A stretch of 64,000 nucleotides of DNA from Symbiodinium natans (lineage: Eukaryota; Sar; Dinophyceae; Suessiales; Symbiodiniaceae), in the NCBI GenBank assembly GCA_905221605.1, contig CAJNDS010001136.1, forward strand, positions 59,160 to 123,159. Reading direction: 5' to 3'. The notes beneath the pieces were generated by a model. It was not told the DNA's origin, searched no databases, and saw only the letters and a program-made list of their open reading frames with translations. The stretch's first letter is position 1. Every line of letters starts with the position of its first letter. Below are positions 50,342 to 59,756 of the stretch, in pieces. A program made the position numbers and the translations under genes.

Positions 50342-50595
50342 CTTGGAGGTTCATGGTACTTGGTAACCCAATGAATAACGAAGAATGTACTTCTAACCCA
50401 ATTATACCTAAGGAGCTAAAAGGTGGGTGATAGCTACATAAACCCTAAACCCTAAACCCTAAACCCTAAACCCGAACCCCTAAACCCCTAAACCCCTAAA
50501 CCCCTAAACCCCTAACCCCAAACCCCAAACCCTAAACCCTAAACCCTAAACCCTAAACCCTCTAATTGGGTTACGAAGCACCCTGGAGCTCCAAG
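50342..50595. mobile_element. Palindromic element, family 3, with telomeric array inside
   Basis: Left arm CTTGGAGGTTCATGGTACTT with GGTAACCCAAT. Right arm ATTGGGTTACGAAGCACCCT with GGAGCTCCAAG. The arms are inverted relatives and are separated by about 120 bp of CCCTAAA/CCCCTAAA repeats (50440-50562). Confidence 0.78.
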
Positions 50596-50638
50596 TCTGA
50601 GCCCTGTCACCCTCATCGCGGCGCCCCAAAGGTGACAG

Positions 50639-50676
50639 GCCGCCTCTTCGGGCTCTGCGAAGTGCTCCTCGGCTCT
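50639..50676 (+). CDS. Exon-like island
   Basis: After GGTGACAG it reads RLFGLCEVLLGS, then GTTTTG. A TTTAGGG block follows at 50695. Confidence 0.35.
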
Positions 50677-50821
50677 GTTTTGTAGTTTGGGGCTTAGGGT
50701 TTAGGGTTTAGGGTTTAGGGCTTAGGGTTTCGGGGCTCTGGCGACCTGTGGGCCGAACTTGACACCCCGAAGCCATGAGCACGGCGAAGGATCCAAGAAG
50801 GGTTCGAAACCTCAGACCTAC

Positions 50822-50950
50822 CCTAAACCCTAAACCCTAAACCCTAAACCCTAAGCCCGAAACCCTAAGCCCTAAACCCTAAGCCCTAAACCCTAAGCCT
50901 TAAGCCCTAAACCCTAAGCCCTAAACCCTAAACCCTAAACCCTAAACCTA
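50822..50950 (+). repeat. CCCTAAA array
   Basis: About 18 units, many as CCCTAAG. Confidence 0.95.
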
Positions 50951-50987
50951 AGTCGCAAACCAGCGAGTTGTTATGGGCAACTCCAAG

Positions 50988-51049
50988 AGCCCCAGATACT
51001 TGAAGCATCTTGAAGCCCTTGATGAAGGCTTCCTGAAGCACCTCCCTGG
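50988..51049 (+). CDS. Exon-like island with canonical-type donor
   Basis: After AACTCCAAG it reads SPRYLKHLEALDEGFLKHLP, then GTGGGT. Amphipathic, helix-like. CCCTAAA array upstream. Confidence 0.5.
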
Positions 51050-51116
51050 GTGGGTCCAGGGTTTAGGGTGCAGGGTCTGGTGTGTCGGGAATGAGGGTTT
51101 GGAGGGACCTATGTCC

Positions 51117-51212
51117 CTTAACCCTAAACCCTAAACCCTAAACCCTAAACCCTAAACCCTAAACCCTAAACCCTAAACCCTACACCCTAAACCCTAAACC
51201 CTAAACCCTCCC
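51117..51212 (+). repeat. CCCTAAA array
   Basis: About 13 units ending at the acceptor of the island at 51217. Confidence 0.95.
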
Positions 51213-51216
51213 GCAG

Positions 51217-51295
51217 CCCTGAAGGTCGGCCATTCTTTCGTACCAGTTCTTCCTGGCCTGGTTTGCCTGCGACGACTTCGCCACCACGCGAAGAC
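51217..51295 (+). CDS. Exon-like island
   Basis: After CTCCCGCAG. The frame fitting the previous island reads PEGRPFFRTSSSWPGLPATT. An alternative start at 51247 after GTACCAG reads FFLAWFACDDFATTRR. Both end before GTGGGA. A TTTAGGG array follows at 51318. Confidence 0.4.
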
Positions 51296-51317
51296 GTGGG
51301 AGTCTGAAGGCTCCTCG

Positions 51318-51357
51318 GGGTTTAGGGTTTAGGGTTTAGGGTTTAGGGTTTAGGGTA
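51318..51357 (+). repeat. TTTAGGG array
   Basis: Five units. The next 250 bp (51358-51620) are AT-rich with a TA microsatellite and no gene. Confidence 0.93.
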
Positions 51358-51704
51358 CTATTGCATGTATTCATAGGCATATACAGCTAACAAAATACAA
51401 ACATACCTGGAAGAGTTATGAATATAAAAATATTTACATAACTCTAAGTATCAATACCAATATAGAAAATCTGAATATCAATAAAAATATAAATTAAAAT
51501 ATTAATATAAATAGAATAAACATATAAATCTAGATATAAATATGGATATAAATAGATATAAATAAATGAATACATAAATAAATAAGTAAATATATATATA
51601 TATATATATATATGGATATATATGGGTACACGCCTATCCCCCCCCTACCTTTTCTGCAATTTCTGTCTCTTGCACTTTGTCTGCGCTCGATGTTTTTCAT
51701 TATG

Positions 51705-52353
51705 TGTGCCAATGCACCAATAAAATAATGCACCAACGTACCACTGTCCAAACCACTTCGGCTCATGGTTGGGACAAGACCCCAACCGCACCAACGTACC
51801 AACGTCCCAATCATTTGGGCCCATGATTGGGACAAGAACCCAACCGCACCAACGTACCAACGTCCCAATCATTTCGGCCCATGATTGGGACATAACCCCA
51901 ACCGCACCAAGGCACCAATGTCCTAATCATTTCGGCCCATGACTGGGACATAGCATGAACCAATGAAGAACCGATGTACCAATGTACCAATGTACCAATG
52001 TACCAATGTACCAATGTACCAATCATTTCGGCCCATGATTGGTACACAAGATGAACCAATGTACCAATGTACCAATGTACCAATGTACCAATGTACCAAT
52101 GTACCAATGTACCAATGTACCAATGTACCAATGTACCAATGTACCAATCATTTCGGCCCATGATTGGTGCATAGGATGAACCAAAGTACCAATGTACCAA
52201 TCATTTCGGCCCATGATTGGTGCATAGGATGTTTGCACCAATCATGGGCCGAAATCATTGGTACATTGGTACATTGGGTTATGGGTCGTCCTTTGTTCCA
52301 ATCATGGGCCGAAATCATTGGTACATTGGTACATCGCTACATTGGTACATTGG
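51705..52353. repeat. ACCAATGT repeat with large inverted repeat
   Basis: CCAATGTACCAATGTA units on one side and TTGGTACATTGGTACATT on the other. Copies of CCAATCATTTCGGCCCATGA are interspersed at about 100-bp steps. 52197-52259 is a near-perfect 28-bp hairpin whose loop is TAGGATGTT. Confidence 0.93.
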
Positions 52354-52359
52354 GTCAGT

Positions 52360-52860
52360 AGAATAAATTCATTCTCAAGAGGTCCTCAAGAGGCTTTCAA
52401 GACGCTCAGAAAGGCTTTGAGCCTTCTCAACCCCCTTCATATAGGTAGAATAAATTCCTTCTCAAGAGGTCCTCAAGAGGTTTTCACGAAGTTCAAAGAG
52501 GCTTTGAGCTTTCTCAACCCCCTTCATACAGGTAGAATAAATTCCTTCTCAAGAGGTCTTCAAGAGTCTTTCAAGAGGCTCAGAGAGGCCTTCTCAACCC
52601 CCTTCATATAGATAGAATAAATTTCTTCTCAAGAGGTCCTCAAGAGGCTTTCAAGAGGCCCAGAGAGGCTTTGAGCCTTCTCAACCCCCTTCATGTAGGT
52701 AGAATACATTCCTTCTCAAGAGGTCCTAAAGAGGCTTTCAAGAGGCTGAGAGAGGCTTTGAGCCTTCTCAACCCCTTCATATAGGAAGAATAAATTCCTT
52801 CTCAAGAGGTCCTCAAGAGGTTTTCAAGAGGCTCAGAGAGGCTTTGATTGAGCCTTGGAA
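52360..52860 (+). repeat. 85-bp tandem repeat, six copies
   Basis: The unit starts TAGAATAAATTCCTTCTCAA, contains GAGGTCCTCAAGAGGCTTTC and ends TTCTCAACCCCCTTCATATA. Five to six copies differ by a few bases. Confidence 0.93.
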
Positions 52861-52894
52861 AATTCAGAATGGTACCACGTACAATTTTTATTTA

Positions 52895-52962
52895 TTTAAG
52901 GTTTAGGGTTTAGGGTTTAGGGTTTAGGGTTTAGGGTTTAGGGTTTAGGGTTTAGGGTGTGT
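52895..52962 (+). repeat. TTTAGGG array
   Basis: Nine perfect units directly after the 85-bp repeat. Confidence 0.96.
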
Positions 52963-53267
52963 AGGTCGTGTTCGCTTGCTCGGGTGTAAAACACCCCGAG
53001 CCGCTCGCTCTAGCTTAGCTCGGTGACACCCACCCTAGACCCACCCAGACTCAACCCTTTTAGGGTTTAGGGTTTCTACCCCCAACCCCCTATCAAGGGG
53101 GCTTAGTTTTTTGTTGTTTCCTTTTTAGTGGGCTTTAGTCGGCGCAACACCAACCAGCCATTTCGCGTCTGGGGTCGGCCCCTGACGGGGAAACCCTTTC
53201 TCGGGGAAGCGTCTTACAGGGAAAGCCCCTTACTCGTGGGGATGCCTTGGAACGGGGAAGAGCCACC

Positions 53268-54275
53268 AAAAGGCTTCAAAAGGCTTCAAAAAGCCCAAAA
53301 GGGCCAGGAAAGTACCGGAAAGCCCCTGAGAGGACGCAAAAGGCTAGAAAAGGCTTCAAAAGGCTCTGTTGTAAAAGCAGGATCTGCCCTGGCCCGTAAT
53401 GAAAAGTGCGATCTTTTAGTACTGAAATCGATGGTTTTGGGCACCCCTCCAATTTAGGGAGAAAGCCCCAAGAGCCAGTAAAAGGCTTCAAAAGGCTTCA
53501 AAAAACACAAAAGGGACAGGAAATCACCGGAAAGCCCCCAAGAGGACGCAACAGGCTTGAAGAGGGAGGGAATTCAGGATCTGCCCTGGCCCGCAATGAG
53601 AAGTGCGATTTTTTAATACTGAAATTGATGGTTCTGGGCACCCCTCCCTTTTTCCCGAAAAGGGCCAGGAAAGCCCCAGAAAGCCCCAAGAGCCACCAAA
53701 AGGCTTCAAACGGCTTCAAAAAGCCCAAAAGGGCCAGGAAAGCACCGGAAAGCCCCCAAGAGGACGCAAAAGGCTTGAAAAGGCTTCAAAAAGCTCTCTA
53801 AAGAAGGGGAATTCAGGATCTGCCCTGGCCCGCAATGAAAAGTGCGATTTTTCAGTACTGAAATCGATGGTTTTGGGCACCCCTCCCTTTTTCCCGAAAA
53901 AGGCCAGGAAAGCGCCAGAAAGCCCCAAGCGCCAGTCAAGAAGCCTAAAAGGGCGAGGAAAGGCCCGGAAAGCGCCCAAGAGGATGCAAAAGGCTTGAAA
54001 AGGCTTCAAAAAGCTCTCTAAAGAAGGGGAATTCAGGATCTGCCCTGGCCCGCAATGAAAAGTGCGATTTTTTAGTATTGAAATCGATGGTTTTGGTGTT
54101 GAAATCGATGGTTTTGGGCACCTTTCCATTTTACCCGAAAAGGGCCAGGAAAGCTCCAGAAAGCCCCAAGAGCCACCAAAAGGCTTCAAAAGGCTTCAAA
54201 AAGCCCAAAGGGACAGGAAACCACCGGGAAAAGGAAGAGGCTTGAAAAGGCTTCAAAAAGCTTTTTAAAAAGAGG
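53268..54275 (+). repeat. Tandem repeat of about 200-240 bp, five copies
   Basis: The unit contains GGCTTCAAAAGGCTTCAAAA, GGATCTGCCCTGGCCCGCAA, TGAAATCGATGGTTTTGGGC and CCGAAAAGGGCCAGGAAAGC. It is open in several frames on both strands because of period and composition, and I do not regard those frames as genes. The same unit returns at 59757. Confidence 0.93.
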
Positions 54276-54378
54276 GACCGCAAGTTTCATGGCGTGCTGG
54301 ATGCATATGCATCACGCCCTGAAGCTAGAAGGCCATAAGCAAGGCCGGCTCCTACATTAATTAAAGGGACCAACGCAG

Positions 54379-54472
54379 TGGCGATGAACAGTGCCTCCTC
54401 AGACGTGCGCAGGGGGCCCTGGCAGAGCAGCGGAGAGCTGAGAAGGAAGCCGAAGAAGCGAAGCGACAGGCC
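54379..54472 (+). CDS. Exon-like island, coiled-coil
   Basis: After CCAACGCAG, 31 codons open: GDEQCLLRRAQGALAEQRRA then EKEAEEAKRQA, then GTGGTTTGG running into a TTTAGGG array. The Glu/Ala/Arg pattern is typical of a charged coiled coil. One of the clearest islands. Confidence 0.55.
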
Positions 54473-54480
54473 GTGGTTTG

Positions 54481-54645
54481 GTTTAGGGTGTAGGGTTTAG
54501 GGTGTAGAGTGTAGGGTTTAGGGTTTAGGGTTTAGGGTTTGAGGTTTTAGGGTTTTAGGGTTTAGGGTTAAAGGTTCAGGGTTCATGGTTTAGCGTTTAG
54601 AGTTTACGATGTAGGGGTCTAGGGATTTGGGTTTAGACCACATCC
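54481..54645 (+). repeat. TTTAGGG array, degenerate
   Basis: GTGTAGGG, GTTTAGGG and GTTCAGGG units right after the island at 54379. Confidence 0.9.
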
Positions 54646-54710
54646 TCCCCCCTTCCCCCCCCCCAACCTCGTGCAAGGGATGTTGGGTGGCCCGTAAACT
54701 CCCCAACCAG

Positions 54711-54741
54711 AACGCAGTGGCAGCTGTGAAGATGCTGCCCT
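54711..54741 (+). CDS. Micro-exon candidate
   Basis: After CCCAACCAG it reads NAVAAVKMLP, then GTAGAC. Confidence 0.33.
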
Positions 54742-54769
54742 GTAGACTATCCAGGATCCCAGTCTATCC

Positions 54770-54855
54770 TAAACCGGAAACCCTAAACCTAAACCCTGAA
54801 CCCTGAACCCTGAACCCTGAACCCTGAACCCTAAACCCTAAATCCTAAACCAAGT
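54770..54855 (+). repeat. CCCTGAA/CCCTAAA array
   Basis: About 11 units. Confidence 0.92.
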
Positions 54856-54927
54856 CTATCAACCTCTTTTTTTGTCCTGTGCTCTGGCAACCGAATCCTT
54901 ATATGGAGCGACTAAATCCCGCACCTC

Positions 54928-55000
54928 TAGGGCTTAGGGTTTAGGGTTTAGGATTTAGGATTCGGATTTAGGATTTAGGATTTAGGATTTAGGGTAGCTT
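54928..55000 (+). repeat. TTTAGGG/TTTAGGA array
   Basis: About ten units, the last six as ATTTAGG. Confidence 0.9.
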
Positions 55001-55290
55001 TGGGCAAAATATGAGCCCCTTTGCTGTGGAGGCGATACCCAACCCCCAAAAAGCGATACCCCTCAGAGATCGTCGCCTTGCTTGAGAACGCGATGCGCCT
55101 AATTTAAGACCCTCAGTGCGATAGCCCAGTCCCAGTCGTGGCCTCTAGCTTTTGCTGCCTTCGTGATTGGGTACCGTTTCCCTGCCCCCCACCCCCTCCC
55201 CGCCCCCCCGAGCCCTAAAGCCTAAACCCTACCCCCCCCCCCCCAACAAAAAAAAACAATAAAGAGTAATAGAGACAAAATTCTTTCTAG

Positions 55291-55327
55291 GCCCTGGCGG
55301 CGCAGCAGCTTGGCACGCTGGCAGCAA
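55291..55327 (+). CDS. Exon-like island
   Basis: After TTCTTTCTAG, a good pyrimidine tract, it reads ALAAQQLGTLAA, then GTGCAA. Confidence 0.45.
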
Positions 55328-55354
55328 GTGCAAACCCTAAGCCCTAAACCTTAA

Positions 55355-56008
55355 ATGGGTTTAGGGTTCAATGCAGGTTCGGTGAGATAGAAAGGGAGTC
55401 ATGAATGAGGAAGAAAGAAGCCTATAAAATATTGGGTTTTTCTCCCTCATTTGTTCACTGATAACGGCACTCATGAGCACATCCCCCAAATTCGGGTTTC
55501 GTACCATTAGTATTGGTCTTGGAAAGGGAGAAAGAATGATACAAATGCTTCGCTTATTCATCAGGAAAGTTCACTCACTGCGTTCTCTTTTACCCCTATT
55601 TATATGGATTATTCACCCAACATTTTGCAAGCCAGATAAGATATTATTCAGGTTTTTGGTCTTCACTTCGTTCATTTAATTTGTACATTTAATATTCCTT
55701 GCGTGGTTTGAGTCATACAGATATTAATTATGCTACAGGACCTCTCTTTACTGTTCGAAGAAGGAGATATAGTATCATGAATATCGTATCTCGTTCAAAT
55801 AGAATTTCGTACCTTAATCACATAAATATTATGGCAAACTTCGTGCGTGTAATAATACTAATAGTGTACGAACGAAGTTATTGCGGCCCCGTTAAAATTA
55901 AAAATAGTACGGCCGCATTAATAGCCAAAACATTGTGTGCCGGGCGTTTACTTGCTTCTTTTGCCCGGCGGTATGATATAATAAGTGAACGAACTAAACA
56001 ATTATAAA
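55355..56008. other. AT-rich island with hairpins, possibly organellar
   Basis: About 650 bp of AT-rich DNA in sharp contrast to its flanks. Hairpins: GCCGGGC at 55939-55945 with its complement at 55963-55969, and CTTCGTGCGT near 55839 with an imperfect partner ending at 55877. The style matches the DNA beside the cox1 copy. Open frames (68 and 102 codons) show no known protein. Confidence 0.45.
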
Positions 56009-56067
56009 TCCTCATAAACTCCAAACCCTAAGCCCGCAAATCCCTAACCCCTCTCCCAACGCTGCAG

Positions 56068-56130
56068 GCAGATGCAAAATCCCGCAAGGCTTCCAAGCAT
56101 GGCTGGAGCGCCTGTTTGTCAAGCAAGGCG
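56068..56130 (+). CDS. Exon-like island with telomeric 5' splice site
   Basis: After AACGCTGCAG it reads RCKIPQGFQAWLERLFVKQG, then GTTTGGGGTTTAAGG. A second frame is open too (ADAKSRKASKHGWSACL). Confidence 0.48.
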
Positions 56131-56400
56131 GTTTGGGGTTTAAGGTCGGTTTAGGGTTTAGGGTCAAGATTTCAAGACATCAGGGTTTCGGCTTTGGTCT
56201 CGCGTTCGAGTCTTCATGCATCCCAACAAAATTTAAAGATCACAAGCCCGATATTGACCTTAGAAGGAAGAGCTTTGTTCACCGTTGGAGTCCTTAAGCG
56301 AACAAGTAGTGCTGGGAAGCTCTTCTTGTCAGGCAAAGAAATGTGCGACCAAACCCACGTCTCCGGCCCAGTGCGACCGGGGGGGGGGGGGGGGGAAACC

Positions 56401-56500
56401 NNNNNNNNNNNNNNNNNNNNNNNNNNNNNNNNNNNNNNNNNNNNNNNNNNNNNNNNNNNNNNNNNNNNNNNNNNNNNNNNNNNNNNNNNNNNNNNNNNNN
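56401..56500. other. Assembly gap of 100 N
   Basis: Exactly 100 N between a G run and the GGGGGAGTGAGT minisatellite, so the true repeat length is unknown. Confidence 0.99.
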
Positions 56501-56780
56501 GGGGGAGTGAGTGGGGGAGTGAGTGGGGGAGTGAGTGGGGGAGTGAGTGGGGGAGTGAGTGGGGGAGTGAGTGGGGGAGTGAGTGGGGGAGTGAGTGGGG
56601 GAGTGAGTGGGGGAGTGAGTGGGGGAGTGAGTGGGGGAGTGAGTGGGGGAGTGAGTGGGGGAGTGAGTGGGGGAGTGGGGGAGTGATTGGGGGAGTGAGT
56701 GGGGGAGTGAGTGAGTGGGGGAGTGAGTGGGGGAGTGAGTGGGGGAGTGAGTGGGGGAGTGAGTGGGGGGAGTGGGGGGC
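56501..56780 (+). repeat. GGGGGAGTGAGT minisatellite
   Basis: About 22 units of 12 bases with a few 8- and 16-base units. Abuts the N gap. Confidence 0.96.
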
Positions 56781-56894
56781 AAGTTTCGCACAGAGAGGTG
56801 TGTAAAGCCGTCAGCATCACCGAGGCAGGGCAGCATGAACGCGTAAAATCGTGATGGTAGGTCATGGCCTATAGAAGTGCGAGAGCTGTGACAC

Positions 56895-57591
56895 ATGCAG
56901 GTGTATTGCGCCATGTCTGCGGTGCCTGCGAAACGTGAGCGCTCGGAGAGCAAGGACGCGGTGGCGGGGTTGTGTGGCGATTTGCGTCGCAAAAGTTTTC
57001 CCTTCCAGGAGCAAGGCCGTGGACGCAAGGTGGAGTGCAAGGTCTGCAAGCAACATGTGGCTACCTACGCGTCGGCGAAAGACCAGCACGACAAGTACAG
57101 CCTCAAGCACATTGCGTGCCTGGAATGGGAGAAAGGGGTGAGCCGTGGAACGCCTGTGTGCTGTCGGCTGAGAAGATTGTGGAAAAACGTCGGGATGACG
57201 AGATTCGCAATCCGGACCCGACAGCCAGCGATCACCGCAACGAGGGTCGCAGTGGTCGCGCAGCGAAGAGGCGGAGCCCGACGACGGCACGCAGAGGCTC
57301 TTCGAGATCTACCCGACCGTGTTCCTCCGCGCGTTCCTCCGTCCGAGCCAGGTCTCCACCACGCATGGCACGATCCCAGGGACGCTCAGTGACCCGCGTG
57401 CGGAAGCCATGCTCAAGGAGAAGCTGGGACGGAGCTGCAGCTGCATAGGCTTGAGGGTATTGGGGTGTAGGGCAACATTCCTGTTTCGCTGCAGGAGCGG
57501 TGCGTCTATGCGCAAGCGGCGCTCCGAGAGCCGCCCTTCAAGTCGAGCCCGCTCGACATCCAGGAGCCAAGCCCGAGGTCGCTCGCGTAGC
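56895..57591 (+). CDS. Gene with BED-like zinc finger, transposase-related suspected
   Basis: The first block, 56895-57137, opens with ATG (a second ATG at 56913) and contains VECKVCKQHV and KDQHDKYSLKHIACLEWEK. This C-x2-C...H...H spacing recalls BED-type fingers of hAT transposases. It ends at GTGAGC. Downstream open blocks are not resolved: about 57290-57431 reads TQRLFEIYPTVFLRAFLRPS and TIPGTLSDPRAEAMLKEKLG, and after CGCTGCAG at about 57495 a frame reads ERCVYAQAALREPPFKSSPL to a stop at 57591. Introns would be short. No catalytic transposase motif was seen, so a domesticated or unrelated zinc-finger gene is equally possible. Next to the assembly gap. Confidence 0.5.
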
Positions 57592-57662
57592 CCGAGGCAG
57601 ATGCTCAACCAGTTTTTCGACTACGTCCGGCGGCATGCGTAGGCGTGAAGTGAGCATTTGCC

Positions 57663-58187
57663 GTGATGATCGGTCGGGGCAGTGTGTGCCAGAGGCACGC
57701 ACGTGCAGGTGTAGGGCAATGTTTGTCGTCAGCTGAAGAGCCGCCAGCCGCTGCATGCGGCGGGCTGGTAGGTTTTGTTTTTGTAGAACATGTCGACACC
57801 GTGTGGCGCTTGCGCAGAAAAGTCAAGGTCGTACAGCATGGAAGCTCACGCAGTAGTGCGATGCAGCATCGGAGAGCGGAAAACATGCAGCAGCATTCCA
57901 AGCACAAGCTATCCGAGTTACGTGCCCCGACCCTTTTAGGCAACGCCATGGAGCAGTCGTTGGCAAAAATCTTCGTGCGTCGGGCTGAGGCAAGCATTCC
58001 GGTCCTGATTCGCGAAGATGCGTCTCTTTGGGAAGGCGTGTCAGCGAAGATCGCCACCCAAGCCATCGAGGAGGCGAAGGTCATATTTTTATTGGGCAAG
58101 GTCATTGCTGTGCAAGGCCATTTTTTTATTGGGCAAGGTCATTTTTTAATTGGGCAAGGTCGTGCCATAAGTGAGATAGTTTCTTAA
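57663..58187 (+). CDS. Unidentified open segment
   Basis: 174 open codons. The protein-like part starts near 57948: NAMEQSLAKIFVRRAEASIP, then REDASLWEGVSAKIATQAIE. The end repeats HFFIGQGHFLIGQG, from a 20-bp repeat TTTTTATTGGGCAAGGTCAT. Could be the 3' part of the neighbouring zinc-finger gene. Confidence 0.35.
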   Translation: MMIGRGSVCQRHARAGVGQCLSSAEEPPAAACGGLVGFVFVEHVDTVWRLRRKVKVVQHGSSRSSAMQHRRAENMQQHSKHKLSELRAPTLLGNAMEQSLAKIFVRRAEASIPVLIREDASLWEGVSAKIATQAIEEAKVIFLLGKVIAVQGHFFIGQGHFLIGQGRAISEIVS

Positions 58188-58264
58188 TGTTGTGGGATTC
58201 TTTGGGCGGGTGGGTATTTTTCTGGAGTAATTAATTTCTTGACTAGTGAATGCTTGGACTTGAA

Positions 58265-58445
58265 ATGCTGAACCCTAAACCCTGAACCCTGAACCCTAAA
58301 CCCTAAACCCTAACCCTAAACCCTAAACCCTAAACCCTAAACCCTAAACCGTAACCCGAAGCCCTAAACCCAACTAAACCCTAAACCCTTCATGCGTGGC
58401 CACAGCCCTAAACCCTAAACCCTAAACCCTAAACCCTAAACCCCT
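58265..58445 (+). repeat. CCCTAAA arrays
   Basis: Two blocks separated by 20 bp. A short TTTAGGG block lies opposite at 58526-58550. Confidence 0.95.
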
Positions 58446-58539
58446 TTATAGCAGTATGGTTGCTGGGTTGCCTGAGGTCTTCCTGGGCCGCTGGCTACAG
58501 CAGAAGGCGGTGCCACCCGGGGATTTTAGGGTTTAGGGT

Positions 58540-58815
58540 TTAGAGTTTGTTTCGTGCGTCAAACAAAGTAGCAGGGGGCTTGTGTTCAGGAAGGTAGGAT
58601 GAGTATGTCGGGTTGGACCCGTGGAGATGGGAGATAAACGTGACGTTTGGAAAGGAATTATATAGAGCCATGCTGCGATGTATATGTTCCCGCAGTGCGC
58701 TAGGCTCGGAGAGCTCTTTGAGCCACTTTTGCAGACAATAGCCTTTTGGCAGCCCCCCTGCTTGTACAGCTTTTCCTGAACCGGCGCTTGGACCTCGGCG
58801 ACCTGAAGCTTTCAA
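58540..58815 (-). CDS. Unidentified open segment on minus strand
   Basis: 91 codons, with GYCLQKWLKELSEPSALREH and HRSMALYNSFPNVTFISHLH. One of few minus-strand candidates with a protein-like composition. No family recognised. Confidence 0.3.
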   Translation of the reverse strand: MKASGRRGPSAGSGKAVQAGGLPKGYCLQKWLKELSEPSALREHIHRSMALYNSFPNVTFISHLHGSNPTYSSYLPEHKPPATLFDARNKL

Positions 58816-58951
58816 AGAGGGAAGCCTTGAGCACAGGGAACTAGAGGTTGAGTGAGATTGAGGGAGAGGTAGACCGTTCTAACGGGCAACCGGTGGGTAT
58901 CTCGAGCTTAGATTACTCACCCCTTCAGGGTAGCGCCCTGAAGTTATCCTC

Positions 58952-59158
58952 GTGGAGATCGCGACCCATGGGTGGTACTTGTTGAAAGGGATTGGCCTCC
59001 TGATCAACCCGTTGGTAGCGATACTACTGGATCTATTGCAACATGCACATCCTCAACTGTATATATTCAACCAGTTCCTCTACCCGGTCCTGAGCATTGT
59101 TTGGCAAGGTATTGCGGGCAACATTTTTGCTTGGAAGTTACCATTCCTCCGAGCCTAA
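58952..59158 (+). CDS. Hydrophobic open segment
   Basis: 68 codons ending in TAA, with two hydrophobic stretches (IGLLINPLVAILLDLL and LYPVLSIVWQGIAGNIFAW). Possible membrane exon. No family recognised. Confidence 0.3.
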   Translation: MEIATHGWYLLKGIGLLINPLVAILLDLLQHAHPQLYIFNQFLYPVLSIVWQGIAGNIFAWKLPFLRA

Positions 59159-59756
59159 CAGAGTTTAGAGGTTGTTCCCACCCCCCCTCTCCCCCAAAAA
59201 AAACAAAAAAAGGAAACAAAAAACCTATATAGATGGCGTGCAGCCTATGGATAAGCCCCTTAAGGGTTCAGGGTTTGGGGTCTTTGAGAAACTCGCTTCG
59301 GCAGAAGACTCTGTTCAAAAAACCGATGCTAAGGCAAACCCTAAAGCCCTAACAGCGCCAAGTCGTTGCAATGCCGGCAGACCCTAAACCCTAATCTGTT
59401 AATGGGCGTCAGAGTCATGGAGGCCGTGTAAAGTGGGGAACTGCCCGTAAGACCCAACCTCGCCGTCTTCTTTCTGTACATCTCAAGGCGTGGGCTACGC
59501 AGGGACCCTTGGGCCATTTTTCGTCATGACAACGACGTATGTTTACAGCAGTGTCATAGAGCCATAAAACAACGGCATGGAGCCATCATGCACAGGTTTC
59601 GGCAGATCTTGTCTGAGAGGCAAAAAGAAATTCATTGTGACACGCCGTGGCAGGTTTCGACCCCGACTTTGCACATGCCCTGAACGCTGAGATGAACCCT
59701 AATGCCCAACAGAGTATGAGCCCAAATACCGCAAGCGCATCGCAAGAACAGCGACT

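Noticed and set aside
53128-54268. ORFs of 60-157 codons on both strands (Lys/Pro-rich or Phe/Leu-rich)
   Set aside because: They follow the period of a tandem repeat. The plus and minus frames are shadows, and copies differ by frameshifts.
56194-57049. Ser/Glu/Trp- and Pro/Thr/Ser-rich ORFs spanning the N gap
   Set aside because: Products of the GGGGGAGTGAGT minisatellite and of N bases read as X.
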